This document shows, piece by piece, positions 1-7,332 of a stretch of 7,739 nucleotides of DNA (position 1 is its first letter; each line of letters begins with the position of its first letter). The notes below the pieces were generated by a model. It saw nothing but the letters and a program-made list of their open reading frames with translations, was not told the origin of the DNA and searched no databases. The stretch spans positions 1 to 7,739 of the forward strand of contig JACQJN010000297.1 of assembly GCA_016205085.1 (NCBI GenBank). Reading direction: 5' to 3'. The position numbers were made by a program, and so were the translations under genes. Source of the DNA: Elusimicrobiota bacterium. GTDB taxonomy: Bacteria; Elusimicrobiota; Elusimicrobia; JACQJN01.

Positions 1-2
1 AG

Positions 3-1136
3 GCGGCCCGCCTGAGGGATAAGGAGAAGGAACTCAGAAAACAGCTGGAGGAAATGAAGAAAAAGTGGCGGGAAAAAAGGGATCAGACGACGCCCAATAT
101 CACCCCTGAAGACATCGCCATGGTCGTTTCGAAATGGACCGGCATTCCTGTCAACCGCTTGACCGAGACTGAGACGGAAAAGCTGATGCACATGGAAGGG
201 GAGATTCATAAGCGGGTGGTGGGCCAGGAGGAAGCCATCAAGGTCATCTCCCAGGCGATTCGGCGCAGCCGCACGGGCCTGAAAGATCCCAGGCGACCCA
301 TCGGCACATTTCTCTTTTTAGGGCCCACGGGAGTGGGGAAGACGGAGTTGGCAAGGGTTTTGGCGGAGTTTTTGTTCGGGAACGAGGAGTCCATGGTACG
401 CATCGACATGTCGGAATATATGGAAAAGTTCTCTGTCTCAAGACTCATCGGGGCTCCTCCGGGCTATGTGGGATACGAGGAGGGGGGGCAGTTGACAGAG
501 GCGGTTCGGCGCAAGCCTTACTCGGTGGTTCTCCTGGATGAAATTGAAAAGGCTCATCCGGACGTATTCAATATTCTGCTACAGGTGATGGATGATGGAA
601 TTTTAAACGACAACCTGGGACATAAGGTCAGTTTTAAAAATGCGGTGATCATCATGACGTCTAACGTGGGGGCTCGGTTGATTTCTAAGGGAAAGTCCCT
701 GGGTTTTGTCCCGCAGGAGGATGCCCAGAAGGATTATGCCCACATGAAGGATACGGTGATGGAAGAGGTCAAGCGTGTTTTTAATCCTGAATTCGTCAAC
801 CGTATCGATGAGATCATTGTATTTCATCCGCTCTCGGAGCAGGATATGGACAAAATTTTGGAAATCATGCTCAAGCGTGTGTCTGAGAAGATTAAAAACC
901 AAGGATACACCATCCATCTGAGCGAGGAAGTCAAGAGGCACCTTGTGACGACCGGATTTGATGCCAACTATGGGGCCCGCCCTCTTCAGAGAACCATTCA
1001 GAGAGTCCTGGAGGATCCGTTGGCCGAGGAGATTCTCGGTAAGAAATTTCAGCCGGGTTCCGCCGTTTACGTTGAATTTGACGATTCTTCCAAGAAGCTT
1101 CTCTTTTCCTCCAAACCTCTCGCCAAGGTTAAGTAA
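3..1136 (+). CDS. clpC: ATP-dependent Clp protease ATPase subunit ClpC, C-terminal part (5' truncated by window edge)
   Basis: This is the second AAA+ module of an HSP100 unfoldase. The frame is open from base 3, so the ATG at 54 is internal and the start lies outside the window. The first residues are a charged helix ([17 protein letters not shown]) that fits the end of the ClpC linker region. Counting from the Met at 54, I see Walker A GPTGVGKT at 90-97, pore loop GYVG at 137-140, Walker B VVLLDE at 158-163, sensor 1 TSN at 202-204, arginine finger in FVNRID near 250, and sensor 2 GAR at 307-309. An LGF tripeptide at 216-218 sits where ClpP-binding loops lie in ClpC/ClpA; ClpB lacks this loop. 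I therefore infer a ClpP partner that degrades proteins in the cytoplasm, rather than a disaggregase. The C-terminus is short and complete (stop TAA at 1134). The insert [12 protein letters not shown] before sensor 1 is a mild variant of the usual pattern. No terminator hairpin follows. Confidence 0.93.
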   Translation, partial: AARLRDKEKELRKQLEEMKKKWREKRDQTTPNITPEDIAMVVSKWTGIPVNRLTETETEKLMHMEGEIHKRVVGQEEAIKVISQAIRRSRTGLKDPRRPIGTFLFLGPTGVGKTELARVLAEFLFGNEESMVRIDMSEYMEKFSVSRLIGAPPGYVGYEEGGQLTEAVRRKPYSVVLLDEIEKAHPDVFNILLQVMDDGILNDNLGHKVSFKNAVIIMTSNVGARLISKGKSLGFVPQEDAQKDYAHMKDTVMEEVKRVFNPEFVNRIDEIIVFHPLSEQDMDKILEIMLKRVSEKIKNQGYTIHLSEEVKRHLVTTGFDANYGARPLQRTIQRVLEDPLAEEILGKKFQPGSAVYVEFDDSSKKLLFSSKPLAKVK

Positions 1137-1154
1137 AATTCTTCCCTAAAAGTC

Positions 1155-1183
1155 TTGAAAATTTTTAGTTTTTCTGTTATCCT
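1155..1183 (+). promoter_or_regulatory. Putative sigma70-type promoter of the beta-lactamase-like gene
   Basis: A -35 box TTGAAA (1155-1160) is followed by a 17-bp spacer and a -10 box TATCCT (1178-1183). A TG one base upstream of the -10 box (1175-1176) makes an extended -10 element. The predicted start of transcription, near 1190, falls at the first base of the Shine-Dalgarno run, so the leader would be only about 12 nt. This implies that the downstream gene can be expressed separately from clpC. It is predicted by eye only. Confidence 0.55.
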
Positions 1184-1188
1184 AACAG
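1174..1188. promoter_or_regulatory. Inverted repeat covering the -10 box (candidate operator)
   Basis: CTGTTA-TCC-TAACAG has perfect 6-bp arms around a 3-bp centre. It covers the whole extended -10 element of the preceding promoter, the usual place for a repressor site. The hairpin is too AT-rich and lacks a T tract, so it is unlikely to be a terminator for clpC. The regulator is unknown. Confidence 0.4.
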
Positions 1189-1201
1189 CAGGGGGCTTGC
1201 A

Positions 1202-2215
1202 ATGATTTCTGTACCTACTTTGCCGCTTTGGCAGAGACGCGTGCTTTTATGTGGGTCTTTTCTGGTGGGTTATGGGATGACCTGCGTCAGCCGCGGCGTG
1301 GCTTCGCGGTGGTTGAAAACCACCCTTCCCCCTCCCACTGTTCCCATCTACCAAAAAGCCAATATCCTGGATACTGCGCCTGATGAAGCGTGGCAGGAAC
1401 TGGTACGTTCTTTGATGGCGGAGGCCTTGGGCTATCGCGGCCGGGTGGGAATCTACATCAAGGACTTGGACCGCGGCAAGATATGGGCCTACCATGCGGA
1501 TGATTTATTCCCAAGCGCTAGCCTCATCAAGGTTCCCGTGATGGCGGCCGTCTTTCAGAAGATTGCGGGTGGAGAAATGCATCTGGATGCCAAAATGACC
1601 CTGCGTCGCCGATGGCGCACGGGGGGATCGGGAAGCCTGAAGTGGTACAGGGACGGAGCCACATTCGCGGTGCGGGAGTTGATGGAGCACATGATCACCG
1701 AGTCGGACAACACCGCGCAGAGGATGTTGGTGGATTCGGTGGGTTTTTATTATCTCCAACAGCAGTTCCCAAAATTTGGACTTACCTATACCCAGATTAA
1801 TCCCGAAGGTTTGAGTTTGACCAGCGGCAAGGTCACCTATGAAAATTACACCACCGCCAGAGAGATGGCCGGTCTTTTGGAGAAGATGTACCATGGAGAG
1901 CTGGTGAACAAGGTGTCTTCGGAGTTGATGCTGGACATCATGAAGAGACAGAAGAACGCCAGCCGTTTGGCGAAGGGACTTCCCACGGGTTGGGAGATTG
2001 CTCATAAGACGGGACTTTTACGTCGGGCTTGCCACGACATTGGCGTTGTTTTTACGCCGCACGGAAACTATGTGATTGCGGTGATGACGGGACAGAATGT
2101 CAGCTACAGAACGGCCAAAAATTTCATTTCTAGATTGGCCAAACTTACCTATCGGCACTACGGCGGGGAACCTCAGGACCTCGCTTCCGTGAAGGGAAGA
2201 TTCCCCAAATCTTAA
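1202..2215 (+). CDS. Membrane-anchored class A beta-lactamase-like serine hydrolase
   Basis: The 337-aa protein has the class A (serine beta-lactamase / penicillin-recognising) fold. Residues 11-29 (QRR, then a hydrophobic run) look like an uncleaved signal anchor; the Cys at 28 lacks a good lipobox, so the domain should face the periplasm or cell exterior. The catalytic motifs are in order: S107-L-I-K110 (SxxK), S168-D-N170 (SDN) and K269-T-G271 (KTG). The motif distances (61 and 101 residues) nearly match those of TEM-type enzymes. GGSGSL (141-146) and ENYTTAREMA (214-223) also fit the family. By spacing, E202 falls where the deacylating Glu166 lies, but the surrounding EGLSL does not match the usual ExxLN. 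The protein could hydrolyse beta-lactams or act on peptidoglycan peptides, and the sequence does not decide which. The ATG at 1202 is chosen because AGGGGG (1190-1195) sits 6 nt upstream. The gene is 65 bp after clpC and has its own promoter. Confidence 0.85.
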   Translation: MISVPTLPLWQRRVLLCGSFLVGYGMTCVSRGVASRWLKTTLPPPTVPIYQKANILDTAPDEAWQELVRSLMAEALGYRGRVGIYIKDLDRGKIWAYHADDLFPSASLIKVPVMAAVFQKIAGGEMHLDAKMTLRRRWRTGGSGSLKWYRDGATFAVRELMEHMITESDNTAQRMLVDSVGFYYLQQQFPKFGLTYTQINPEGLSLTSGKVTYENYTTAREMAGLLEKMYHGELVNKVSSELMLDIMKRQKNASRLAKGLPTGWEIAHKTGLLRRACHDIGVVFTPHGNYVIAVMTGQNVSYRTAKNFISRLAKLTYRHYGGEPQDLASVKGRFPKS

Positions 2216-2249
2216 ACTGAATTTTCTGGGTTAATCCCTCCAAATTTTG

Positions 2250-2267
2250 TAGAATAGAACCGGTTCT
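2250..2267 (+). promoter_or_regulatory. Putative recA -10 box with adjoining 12-bp palindrome (candidate SOS operator)
   Basis: TAGAAT (2250-2255) is a good -10 match. No convincing -35 box lies 16-18 bp upstream. The next 12 bases, AGAACCGGTTCT (2256-2267), are a perfect palindrome covering the expected transcription start near 2262. It has the half sites GAAC and GTTC of Gram-positive-type LexA boxes, but with 2 bp between them instead of 4. A LexA-like operator is therefore a hypothesis based on location upstream of recA and on the half sites. Confidence 0.42.
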
Positions 2268-2314
2268 TCTTCCGTGAATCCACATCAATTCAACCCTCCC
2301 AGAGGAGTTTAGGT

Positions 2315-3379
2315 ATGGCAAAAGATGAAAGAGCGAAGGCATTGGAGTTGGCTTTGACGCAGATTGAAAAGGCTTTCGGCAAGGAAGCCATTATGAAGCT
2401 TGGAGAGAAGTTTGCTAAAACAAAAGTGGAGGTGATTTCAACCGGTGCACTGCCTTTGGATATCGCTCTTGGAGTGGGAGGTCTTCCCCGTGGGCGCATC
2501 GTGGAGATATTTGGGCCTGAAGCTTCTGGGAAAACGACATTGAGCCTGCAGGCTGTTGCGCAAGCCCAGAAGGCGGGCGGAACGGCCGCTTTTGTGGATG
2601 CGGAGCATGCCCTGGACCCCGTTTATGCCAGGAAGTTGGGGGTGGATGTGGACAATCTTCTGATCGCCCAGCCCGATTCAGGAGAACAGGCCATGGAGAT
2701 TGTGGACCGACTGGTTCGGTCGGGAGCCTTGGATGTTATTGTGGTGGATTCGGTGGCGGCCTTGGTTTCCCGGGCCGAGATAGAAGGAGAAATGGGAGAT
2801 GCGCATGTGGGGCTTCAGGCCCGACTCATGAGCCAAGCTCTAAGAAAATTGACGGCCACCATCTCGCGCTCTAAAACGTGTCTTATTTTCATCAACCAGC
2901 TGCGGCAGAAGATCGGTGTGATGTTTGGCAACCCGGAGACGACCCCGGGGGGCTTGGCGCTTAAGTTCTATGCCTCGATCCGGTTGGACATTCGGCGCAT
3001 TGAGAATTTAAAGCAGGGAGATATCGTAGTGGGAACCCATGTGAGGGTAAAGGTGCTGAAAAATAAGGTGGCGCCGCCCTATCGTCAGGCGGAGTTTGAT
3101 ATGTTGCATGGGGAAGGTATTTCTCGCGAGGGTTGTTTGATCGATATGGGAGTGGATTCCGGCGTGGTCGAGAAGAGCGGCACCTGGTTCCTTTATAAAG
3201 GGGACCGGTTGGGACAGGGGCGTGACAATGCCAAGGCGTTTTTAAAGGAGTCTCCTAAAATAGCCTCTGAAATTGAGTTGGCCATCAAGGCCAAGCACGC
3301 TCCCAGCCCGGATGTCCCCGCTTCTAAAACTTCCGAACCGGCCGCTCCGGTGGCTGCCGCTGTTGCTGGGAAAAGATAA
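2315..3379 (+). CDS. recA: Recombinase RecA
   Basis: RecA is the cytoplasmic DNA-dependent ATPase that forms filaments on single-stranded DNA, carries out homologous strand exchange and, in most bacteria, triggers LexA self-cleavage. The 354-aa protein is full length. It shows Walker A GPEASGKT (67-74), the catalytic Glu of VDAEHALDP (E97), Walker B VIVVD (141-145), and loop L2 with [21 protein letters not shown] (193-213). The C-terminal domain runs to about residue 328. Instead of the acidic tail of E. coli RecA, the last 25 or so residues are a Pro/Ala/Ser-rich tail ending in AGKR. The ATG at 2315 has an excellent Shine-Dalgarno sequence, AGAGGAG (2301-2307), 7 nt upstream. No recX follows; the end of the gene overlaps the presumed start of a xer recombinase. 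Confidence 0.99.
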   Translation: MAKDERAKALELALTQIEKAFGKEAIMKLGEKFAKTKVEVISTGALPLDIALGVGGLPRGRIVEIFGPEASGKTTLSLQAVAQAQKAGGTAAFVDAEHALDPVYARKLGVDVDNLLIAQPDSGEQAMEIVDRLVRSGALDVIVVDSVAALVSRAEIEGEMGDAHVGLQARLMSQALRKLTATISRSKTCLIFINQLRQKIGVMFGNPETTPGGLALKFYASIRLDIRRIENLKQGDIVVGTHVRVKVLKNKVAPPYRQAEFDMLHGEGISREGCLIDMGVDSGVVEKSGTWFLYKGDRLGQGRDNAKAFLKESPKIASEIELAIKAKHAPSPDVPASKTSEPAAPVAAAVAGKR

Positions 3380-4271
3380 CGGATTACTGGATCCATTTTT
3401 AAAACATCTCTCCTTAGAGAGGGGCCTTTCCTCCAATACCCTCAAGTCCTATCGGTACGACTTGTTAGGTTTCTTTGAGTTTCTTAGGTTACACCAAATT
3501 CATCCCAAACAGGTTACCTCTGACCTTCTTTCGGATTATTTTTGGAAGATCAAATCCCAAAAGGACTTAAAGCCCACCACGCTGTTTAGAAAAATGGAAT
3601 CTCTCCGGACATTTTATCGCTATGCCGTGACGGAGTATGGCTGGATGGAGGACCCTACCCTTCATCTAAAGACACCCCACTTGCCGGACAGAGTCCCGTC
3701 TGTGCTGGGTATCGCGGAGGTGGAAAGGCTTTTGGAGGCTGTTGGGGATGACGGCAGTTTCGGCTGTTTGAGGGCGCGCGCGATCTTGGAGCTTCTCTAC
3801 GCTACCGGGATGCGGATATCGGAGCTTTTAAACTTAAGGCCGGAGTCCGTCAATTTGGAACAGGGGTGGGTGCGTGTTTTTGGGAAGGGGGCCAAGGAGA
3901 GGCTCATCCCCATTCATCCAAGAGCTCGACTTATTTTGCGCAGATATATGGCAGTCCGCCAGGAGGTTTTCGGCAAAAGGAAAAAAAGCCCGGAGTCGGA
4001 ACTTTTTTTAAGCCGCTTGGGTAAAAGGCTAAGCCGGGTTCAATTTTGGAGAGATTTAAAAGAAATTGCGCGGCAGGCGGGGCTGGATCAGAATGTTTTT
4101 CCGCACCTTCTGCGGCACACCTTTGCTTCCCATTTGTTGGAGAGGGGGGCGGATTTAAGAGCCATCCAGGAGATGCTGGGCCACTCCAGCCTCACCACGA
4201 CCCAGATCTACACCCACGTCAAGCCTACCGCCTTAAAAAACTCCCACCAGAAGTTCCATCCCCGGGGATAG
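3363..4271 (+). CDS. xerD: Tyrosine recombinase of the XerD/XerC type
   Basis: Xer recombinases resolve chromosome dimers at dif in the terminus, usually as a XerC/XerD pair under FtsK control. Numbered from the TTG at 3363 (302 aa; family about 295-305), the N-terminal SAM-like DNA-binding domain spans about 8-95 ([16 protein letters not shown] onward). The catalytic domain holds R151 (TGMRISELL), K175 (FGKGAKERL), H248 and R251 ([11 protein letters not shown]), H274 (LGHSS) and nucleophile Y283 (QIYTHV), so the active set is complete. The C-terminus (SHQKFHPRG) resembles XerD more than XerC, but the assignment between them is uncertain. The start is inferred: the frame is open further upstream, to TTG 3273 and ATG 3312, but homology begins near 3380. 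TTG 3363, with a weak GGTGG 9 nt upstream, gives the normal length. It overlaps recA by 17 nt, which suggests translational coupling. The 3' end overlaps the converging DUF885 gene by 47 bp. Confidence 0.92.
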   Translation: MLGKDNGLLDPFLKHLSLERGLSSNTLKSYRYDLLGFFEFLRLHQIHPKQVTSDLLSDYFWKIKSQKDLKPTTLFRKMESLRTFYRYAVTEYGWMEDPTLHLKTPHLPDRVPSVLGIAEVERLLEAVGDDGSFGCLRARAILELLYATGMRISELLNLRPESVNLEQGWVRVFGKGAKERLIPIHPRARLILRRYMAVRQEVFGKRKKSPESELFLSRLGKRLSRVQFWRDLKEIARQAGLDQNVFPHLLRHTFASHLLERGADLRAIQEMLGHSSLTTTQIYTHVKPTALKNSHQKFHPRG

Positions 4272-5937
4272 ATTTTCCAGCCAGGCTAGTAGATATTTTC
4301 TGTGGTGGGATGGGGCCAAAACTGAGGAACCAGTCGTGGAATCGAGACTCGCTGAAATGATTTCCCGTCTTGCGTCTGTACTTTTCCTTTAACTTCTCAA
4401 TTTCACGCTTTCCCAGGCTGTAGGTGATGGCCTGGGTGGGCCATTTGGAATAACGGAAGGCTTCGCCTTTTGCCGTTTTAGGATCTAGAAACGCATTCTT
4501 TTCCAGAAATTTTGCCGCTTGTCTAAGGCTCATCCCGTAACAGTGAAGCCCTATATCCACCACGATGCGAGAGGCTCTCCAGGCTTGGCCCACCCACTGA
4601 AACAGTTCCTCCCGGCGGGAATAAAACCCATGCTGACGCATCAGTTCTTCGGCATAATGGGCGTAGCCTTCCACGTTGAGACTCTCCCCCCAGTTTTTGG
4701 GGTCTCCTTTTAAAAATCGCACCACCGGGAGCTTGGGATTCGCCGTTTGCCACAGAAAATACTGCATGTCATGGCCCGGGAACGCTTCATGCACTGCGGT
4801 GCTCACCGCGTGGTACAGGGCGTGGGCTTTTAGTTTCTCCTTGTCTCCTCGGCTGGGGGTGACCAGAAAAGCCCCTTTTCTCTTGGAGTTAAAGGGAGGG
4901 GCGGGGTAGTAGGCGGCGGTGGTCAAGGCTTCTCCCATGCCGGAGGGGGTTGGGATCAGCCTCAAGGAGTATTGAGGAATTCTGGAGAAAAGATTTTGGC
5001 GGCGCACGAATTCTTGAGCCCGGTCCGTAAAGCGCCTGTAGACTTTAAAAAGGTGCTCATCGTCCCTGGGACAGAATCCCGAGAGATGTTTTAAGATTTG
5101 AGGCAGGGGTTCCTTCCATCCTTGCGAGCGGACGATATTTCGCATTCGGGCGTGGATGTTTTTAAGAAGACCGTATCCGAATTTTTGCAGTTCTCCGGGA
5201 GATTTAGAAATTCCCAGACCTAGGAGGAGCCGGGTGCGATACTCCTTCTCTCCAATGGCGTAGGCCGTATGACTCATGGGGAGAAACTTTCTCTGGATGG
5301 AAAGATGGAACCTCCTTAAAGCTTCTGCGGCCGCACATGAGGCTCGATCCATTTTATGCAGAAATTCTTGGGTGGTGCGACTACCTAAGCTCTTCAGGGC
5401 TCGGGTTCTTATAGATTCAAAATGTTGGACAATGGAATGCAAGGATTTCGCCAGATCTTTGAGGTGATTCCTGTCATAATGGAGTTTGTGTTTCCCGCGT
5501 TGGGAAGCGTGTGAGGTCAGACGGCCTAGAAAGGAGGGTAATGCCAGGATCCTTTCGATTATATCTTCCCATTCCTTTAAAGAAGCAGCCCAGACTTCTT
5601 GAGCGGTGAGAGTTTCATAAATTTCGGAGATATGTTCCAGGTCGGAGGCATGCTCCGGCCTGTCCCTCAAAAGATGCAGGTTGAATCGGCAGAGGGAAAG
5701 GATGTGCTTTAAATCCATCCTCTGGTTTTCATTTTTCGTTGACCGTAGGAACTGACGGGCTGTTTCTGCGGAATTCCTGTAGAATAGGATCTGTCCGTGG
5801 ATGCCTTGGGGGGAGATATCTTCTAATTTATGGTCGCAGACCCTCAGACCCAGCCACGTGCCTTCTAGGGGCCGAAGGGCCAGGTGAGCATGGGTGAATC
5901 GGGAGAGGAAAGAGGAAATCAGTCTCTCACGTCTCAC
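4225..5937 (-). CDS. DUF885 family protein, putative metallopeptidase
   Basis: This 570-aa protein matches the DUF885 family, whose members carry an HExxPGH signature and are thought to be zinc metallopeptidases; substrates are mostly unknown. Visible family features are the N-terminal PLEGTWLGLRVCDHKLEDISP (23-43), YYPAPP (343-348), AVHEAFPGHDMQ (381-392) with H383, E384 and H389 as candidate metal-binding and catalytic residues, EGYAHYAEEL (423-432), RASRIVVDIGLH (454-465), RYSKWPTQAITYSLG (495-509) and FHDWFLSFGPIPP (533-545). There is no signal peptide, so it is probably cytoplasmic. The last 20 or so residues (after PPQKI) extend past the usual family end, and most of them are encoded antisense to the xer 3' end. 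The start is a GTG at 5937, 3 nt after the thiolase stop and in the same reading frame, inside a heptamer repeat; its Shine-Dalgarno sequence is weak. The gene is cotranscribed with the thiolase by position. Its natural substrate cannot be told. Confidence 0.9.
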   Translation of the reverse strand: MRRERLISSFLSRFTHAHLALRPLEGTWLGLRVCDHKLEDISPQGIHGQILFYRNSAETARQFLRSTKNENQRMDLKHILSLCRFNLHLLRDRPEHASDLEHISEIYETLTAQEVWAASLKEWEDIIERILALPSFLGRLTSHASQRGKHKLHYDRNHLKDLAKSLHSIVQHFESIRTRALKSLGSRTTQEFLHKMDRASCAAAEALRRFHLSIQRKFLPMSHTAYAIGEKEYRTRLLLGLGISKSPGELQKFGYGLLKNIHARMRNIVRSQGWKEPLPQILKHLSGFCPRDDEHLFKVYRRFTDRAQEFVRRQNLFSRIPQYSLRLIPTPSGMGEALTTAAYYPAPPFNSKRKGAFLVTPSRGDKEKLKAHALYHAVSTAVHEAFPGHDMQYFLWQTANPKLPVVRFLKGDPKNWGESLNVEGYAHYAEELMRQHGFYSRREELFQWVGQAWRASRIVVDIGLHCYGMSLRQAAKFLEKNAFLDPKTAKGEAFRYSKWPTQAITYSLGKREIEKLKEKYRRKTGNHFSESRFHDWFLSFGPIPPQKISTSLAGKSIPGDGTSGGSFLRR

Positions 5938-5956
5938 GTCTTACGTTTCACGTTTC
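5929..5956. repeat. Four tandem heptamers ACGTYTY at the thiolase/DUF885 junction
   Basis: On the plus strand the units are ACGTCTC, ACGTCTT, ACGTTTC and ACGTTTC, without gaps. On the coding (minus) strand the unit reads G/A-A-A/G-A-C-G-T. The array encodes the last four residues of the thiolase (KRET), its TAA stop, and the GTG-AGA-CGT start of the DUF885 gene. Confidence 0.85.
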
Positions 5957-7296
5957 TCGACAATGAGGGTGCCGCCCATTCCACCGCCCGCGCAAGCGGC
6001 GATCATGCCATACCTGGATTTGGGGTTGGATTGCAAAGCGTACAGAAGATTCAGGAGGAGTCTTATTCCCGTGGCCCCCAGGGGGTGGCCCATGGCGATA
6101 GAGCCTCCATTCGGATTTAGGGCCCCGGACTTGAATTTGGATTCCCAGTCGTGCTTGAACCGCTCCTTCCCTACTTTAAATAGGGAGAGGACCGTTGCGG
6201 CGAAAGGCTCATGCAGTTCTATCTGGTCTAGCTGATCGAAAGAAAGACCCGCGCGCTCTAAGGCCACGGGGGCGGCTAGGGCCGGAGAGACGCCCATGTG
6301 GGCGGGGTTGTTGCCGTAAAATCCCCAGGATTTTATCTCCGCCAGGATGGGAAGCCGGAGCTCAGCGGCTTTTTCTTCCGTGGTGACAATGACGGCGGTG
6401 GCCCCATCGGAGCGGGCGCAGGAATTAAAAAGGGTCACGGTTCCTTTGGTCTTGCCCGATTCATATTTTTTCCCGTCCATGTACTGTCCGAACTGGTTGT
6501 AGAAATCCTGAATGGAGTAGCTGGAGTTGTCGAATGCCAAGGGGGCTTTGGCGAACATTTCAGGTTTGGCCACGAGTTCTTCTCTCAAAAAGGGGTATTC
6601 GTCTTTTTCCAGGCGAACGGCCCCGTCTTGCTGAAAAGGATTTACGTGGGTCTTATAAAATCCGCTCTTCCAGCCATCGATGCATCGCCTGTAGCTCTCG
6701 CGGGCATAGACGTCTTGGGTTTCCCGAGAGATGCCGTAGATTTGAGCGCACACCTCCGCCGTGCCTGCCATATTGATTTGTTTCACGGGATCCGTCAGTC
6801 CTTCTTCAATAGAGTCGATGACCGCCACGTCGGGATCCTGAAGCAATGTGGTCCACTTGGATTTCAAAGCATCTAAGGATCGTAATTGCTTTAAATCCCT
6901 GGAGCCCCTGAAGCTGTAAGGAAACTGGGACATGGATTCCGTACCGCCTGCGACATAGAGATCGCCTTCCCCGGCCAGAATGAATCTTGCCGCCGCCGAC
7001 ACCGATTCGATGGAGGAGACGCAGTTGTTCTGGACGGTCACAGATTGAACCTTTTCGGGCAAACCGGCCTTCAGGGCTGTGACGCGGGCGATGTTGGGAG
7101 CGCTGAAGGATTGGCCCACCCAGCCCACCACGATACCGCTGACTTTTTCTGGATCGAGGGAGGTCTTCTGGAGGAGCGATTGGACCGCCGTTTTCATCAA
7201 TTCCTCCGGACGGATACGGGCCAGGGATCTTGCGATGTGGCCGATGGGCGTCCTCACGCCTCCGCAAAGGACAATTTTCTTGGAGAATGCTTGCAT
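5941..7296 (-). CDS. Thiolase (acetyl-CoA acyltransferase family, degradative FadA/FadI-like)
   Basis: Thiolases cleave 3-ketoacyl-CoA with CoA to give acetyl-CoA, or condense two acyl-CoAs. Numbered from the ATG at 7296 (451 aa, close to FadI length), the nucleophile is C92 in VQNNCVSSIESV, followed by GGTESMSQ (118-125), HEPFAATV (362-369), the His of GGSIAMGHPLGATG (H404) and the acid/base C435 in AACAGGGMGG. All catalytic residues are present. HEPFA replaces the common NEAFA, as in trifunctional-complex-type thiolases. NNCVSS is a variant of the usual NRxCxSG around the nucleophile. The frame extends up to a TTG at 7329, but that codon would lie upstream of the predicted transcription start, so the ATG at 7296 is preferred; its Shine-Dalgarno sequence is weak (GGG about 9 nt upstream). 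The DUF885 gene follows after 3 nt. No 3-hydroxyacyl-CoA dehydrogenase or hydratase is adjacent, so beta-oxidation versus biosynthesis stays open. Confidence 0.92.
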   Translation of the reverse strand: MQAFSKKIVLCGGVRTPIGHIARSLARIRPEELMKTAVQSLLQKTSLDPEKVSGIVVGWVGQSFSAPNIARVTALKAGLPEKVQSVTVQNNCVSSIESVSAAARFILAGEGDLYVAGGTESMSQFPYSFRGSRDLKQLRSLDALKSKWTTLLQDPDVAVIDSIEEGLTDPVKQINMAGTAEVCAQIYGISRETQDVYARESYRRCIDGWKSGFYKTHVNPFQQDGAVRLEKDEYPFLREELVAKPEMFAKAPLAFDNSSYSIQDFYNQFGQYMDGKKYESGKTKGTVTLFNSCARSDGATAVIVTTEEKAAELRLPILAEIKSWGFYGNNPAHMGVSPALAAPVALERAGLSFDQLDQIELHEPFAATVLSLFKVGKERFKHDWESKFKSGALNPNGGSIAMGHPLGATGIRLLLNLLYALQSNPKSRYGMIAACAGGGMGGTLIVEKRET

Positions 7297-7304
7297 AATG
7301 CTAA

Positions 7305-7324
7305 CCCGAACTGCAGTTTTCGGG
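7305..7324 (-). other. Predicted hairpin at the 5' end of the thiolase mRNA
   Basis: On the minus strand CCCGAA pairs with TTCGGG (7319-7324 with 7305-7310) around an 8-nt loop that itself contains CTGCAG. If transcription starts near 7326, only about 2 nt precede the stem. Such 5'-terminal stem-loops are known to stabilise mRNAs such as E. coli ompA. Whether this one does so is inference. Confidence 0.4.
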
Positions 7325-7332
7325 CTCAAAAG

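Noticed and set aside
1174..1188. Possible E. coli-type LexA box upstream of the beta-lactamase-like gene
   Set aside because: CTGT and ACAG half sites are present but separated by 7 rather than 8 bp, and the same genome's recA promoter lacks this motif.
1397..1410. GAAC-N6-GTTC inside the beta-lactamase-like gene as a LexA-like site
   Set aside because: It lies in coding sequence with a different spacing from the recA palindrome; probably chance.
1505..2005. 166-codon minus-strand open frame opposite the beta-lactamase-like gene
   Set aside because: It is antisense to the conserved catalytic region, and its His/Leu/Gln-rich composition is typical of a shadow frame.
2197..2213. AAGATT-CCCCA-AATCTT hairpin at the end of the beta-lactamase-like gene as a terminator
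   Set aside because: The stem is AT-rich, lies within the last codons, and is not followed by a T tract.
3273..3362. Longer N-terminus for the Xer recombinase from TTG 3273 or ATG 3312
   Set aside because: The added residues are Pro/Leu/Arg-rich, are read out of frame through the recA tail, do not resemble the Xer N-terminus, and have no Shine-Dalgarno sequence.
6298..6876. 192-codon plus-strand open frame opposite the thiolase
   Set aside because: It is a mirror of strongly conserved thiolase coding sequence, with no recognisable domain and no promoter or Shine-Dalgarno sequence.
7297..7329. Eleven-residue longer thiolase from a TTG at 7329
   Set aside because: The codon lies upstream of the predicted transcription start, and the extra residues lie outside the family's usual N-terminus.
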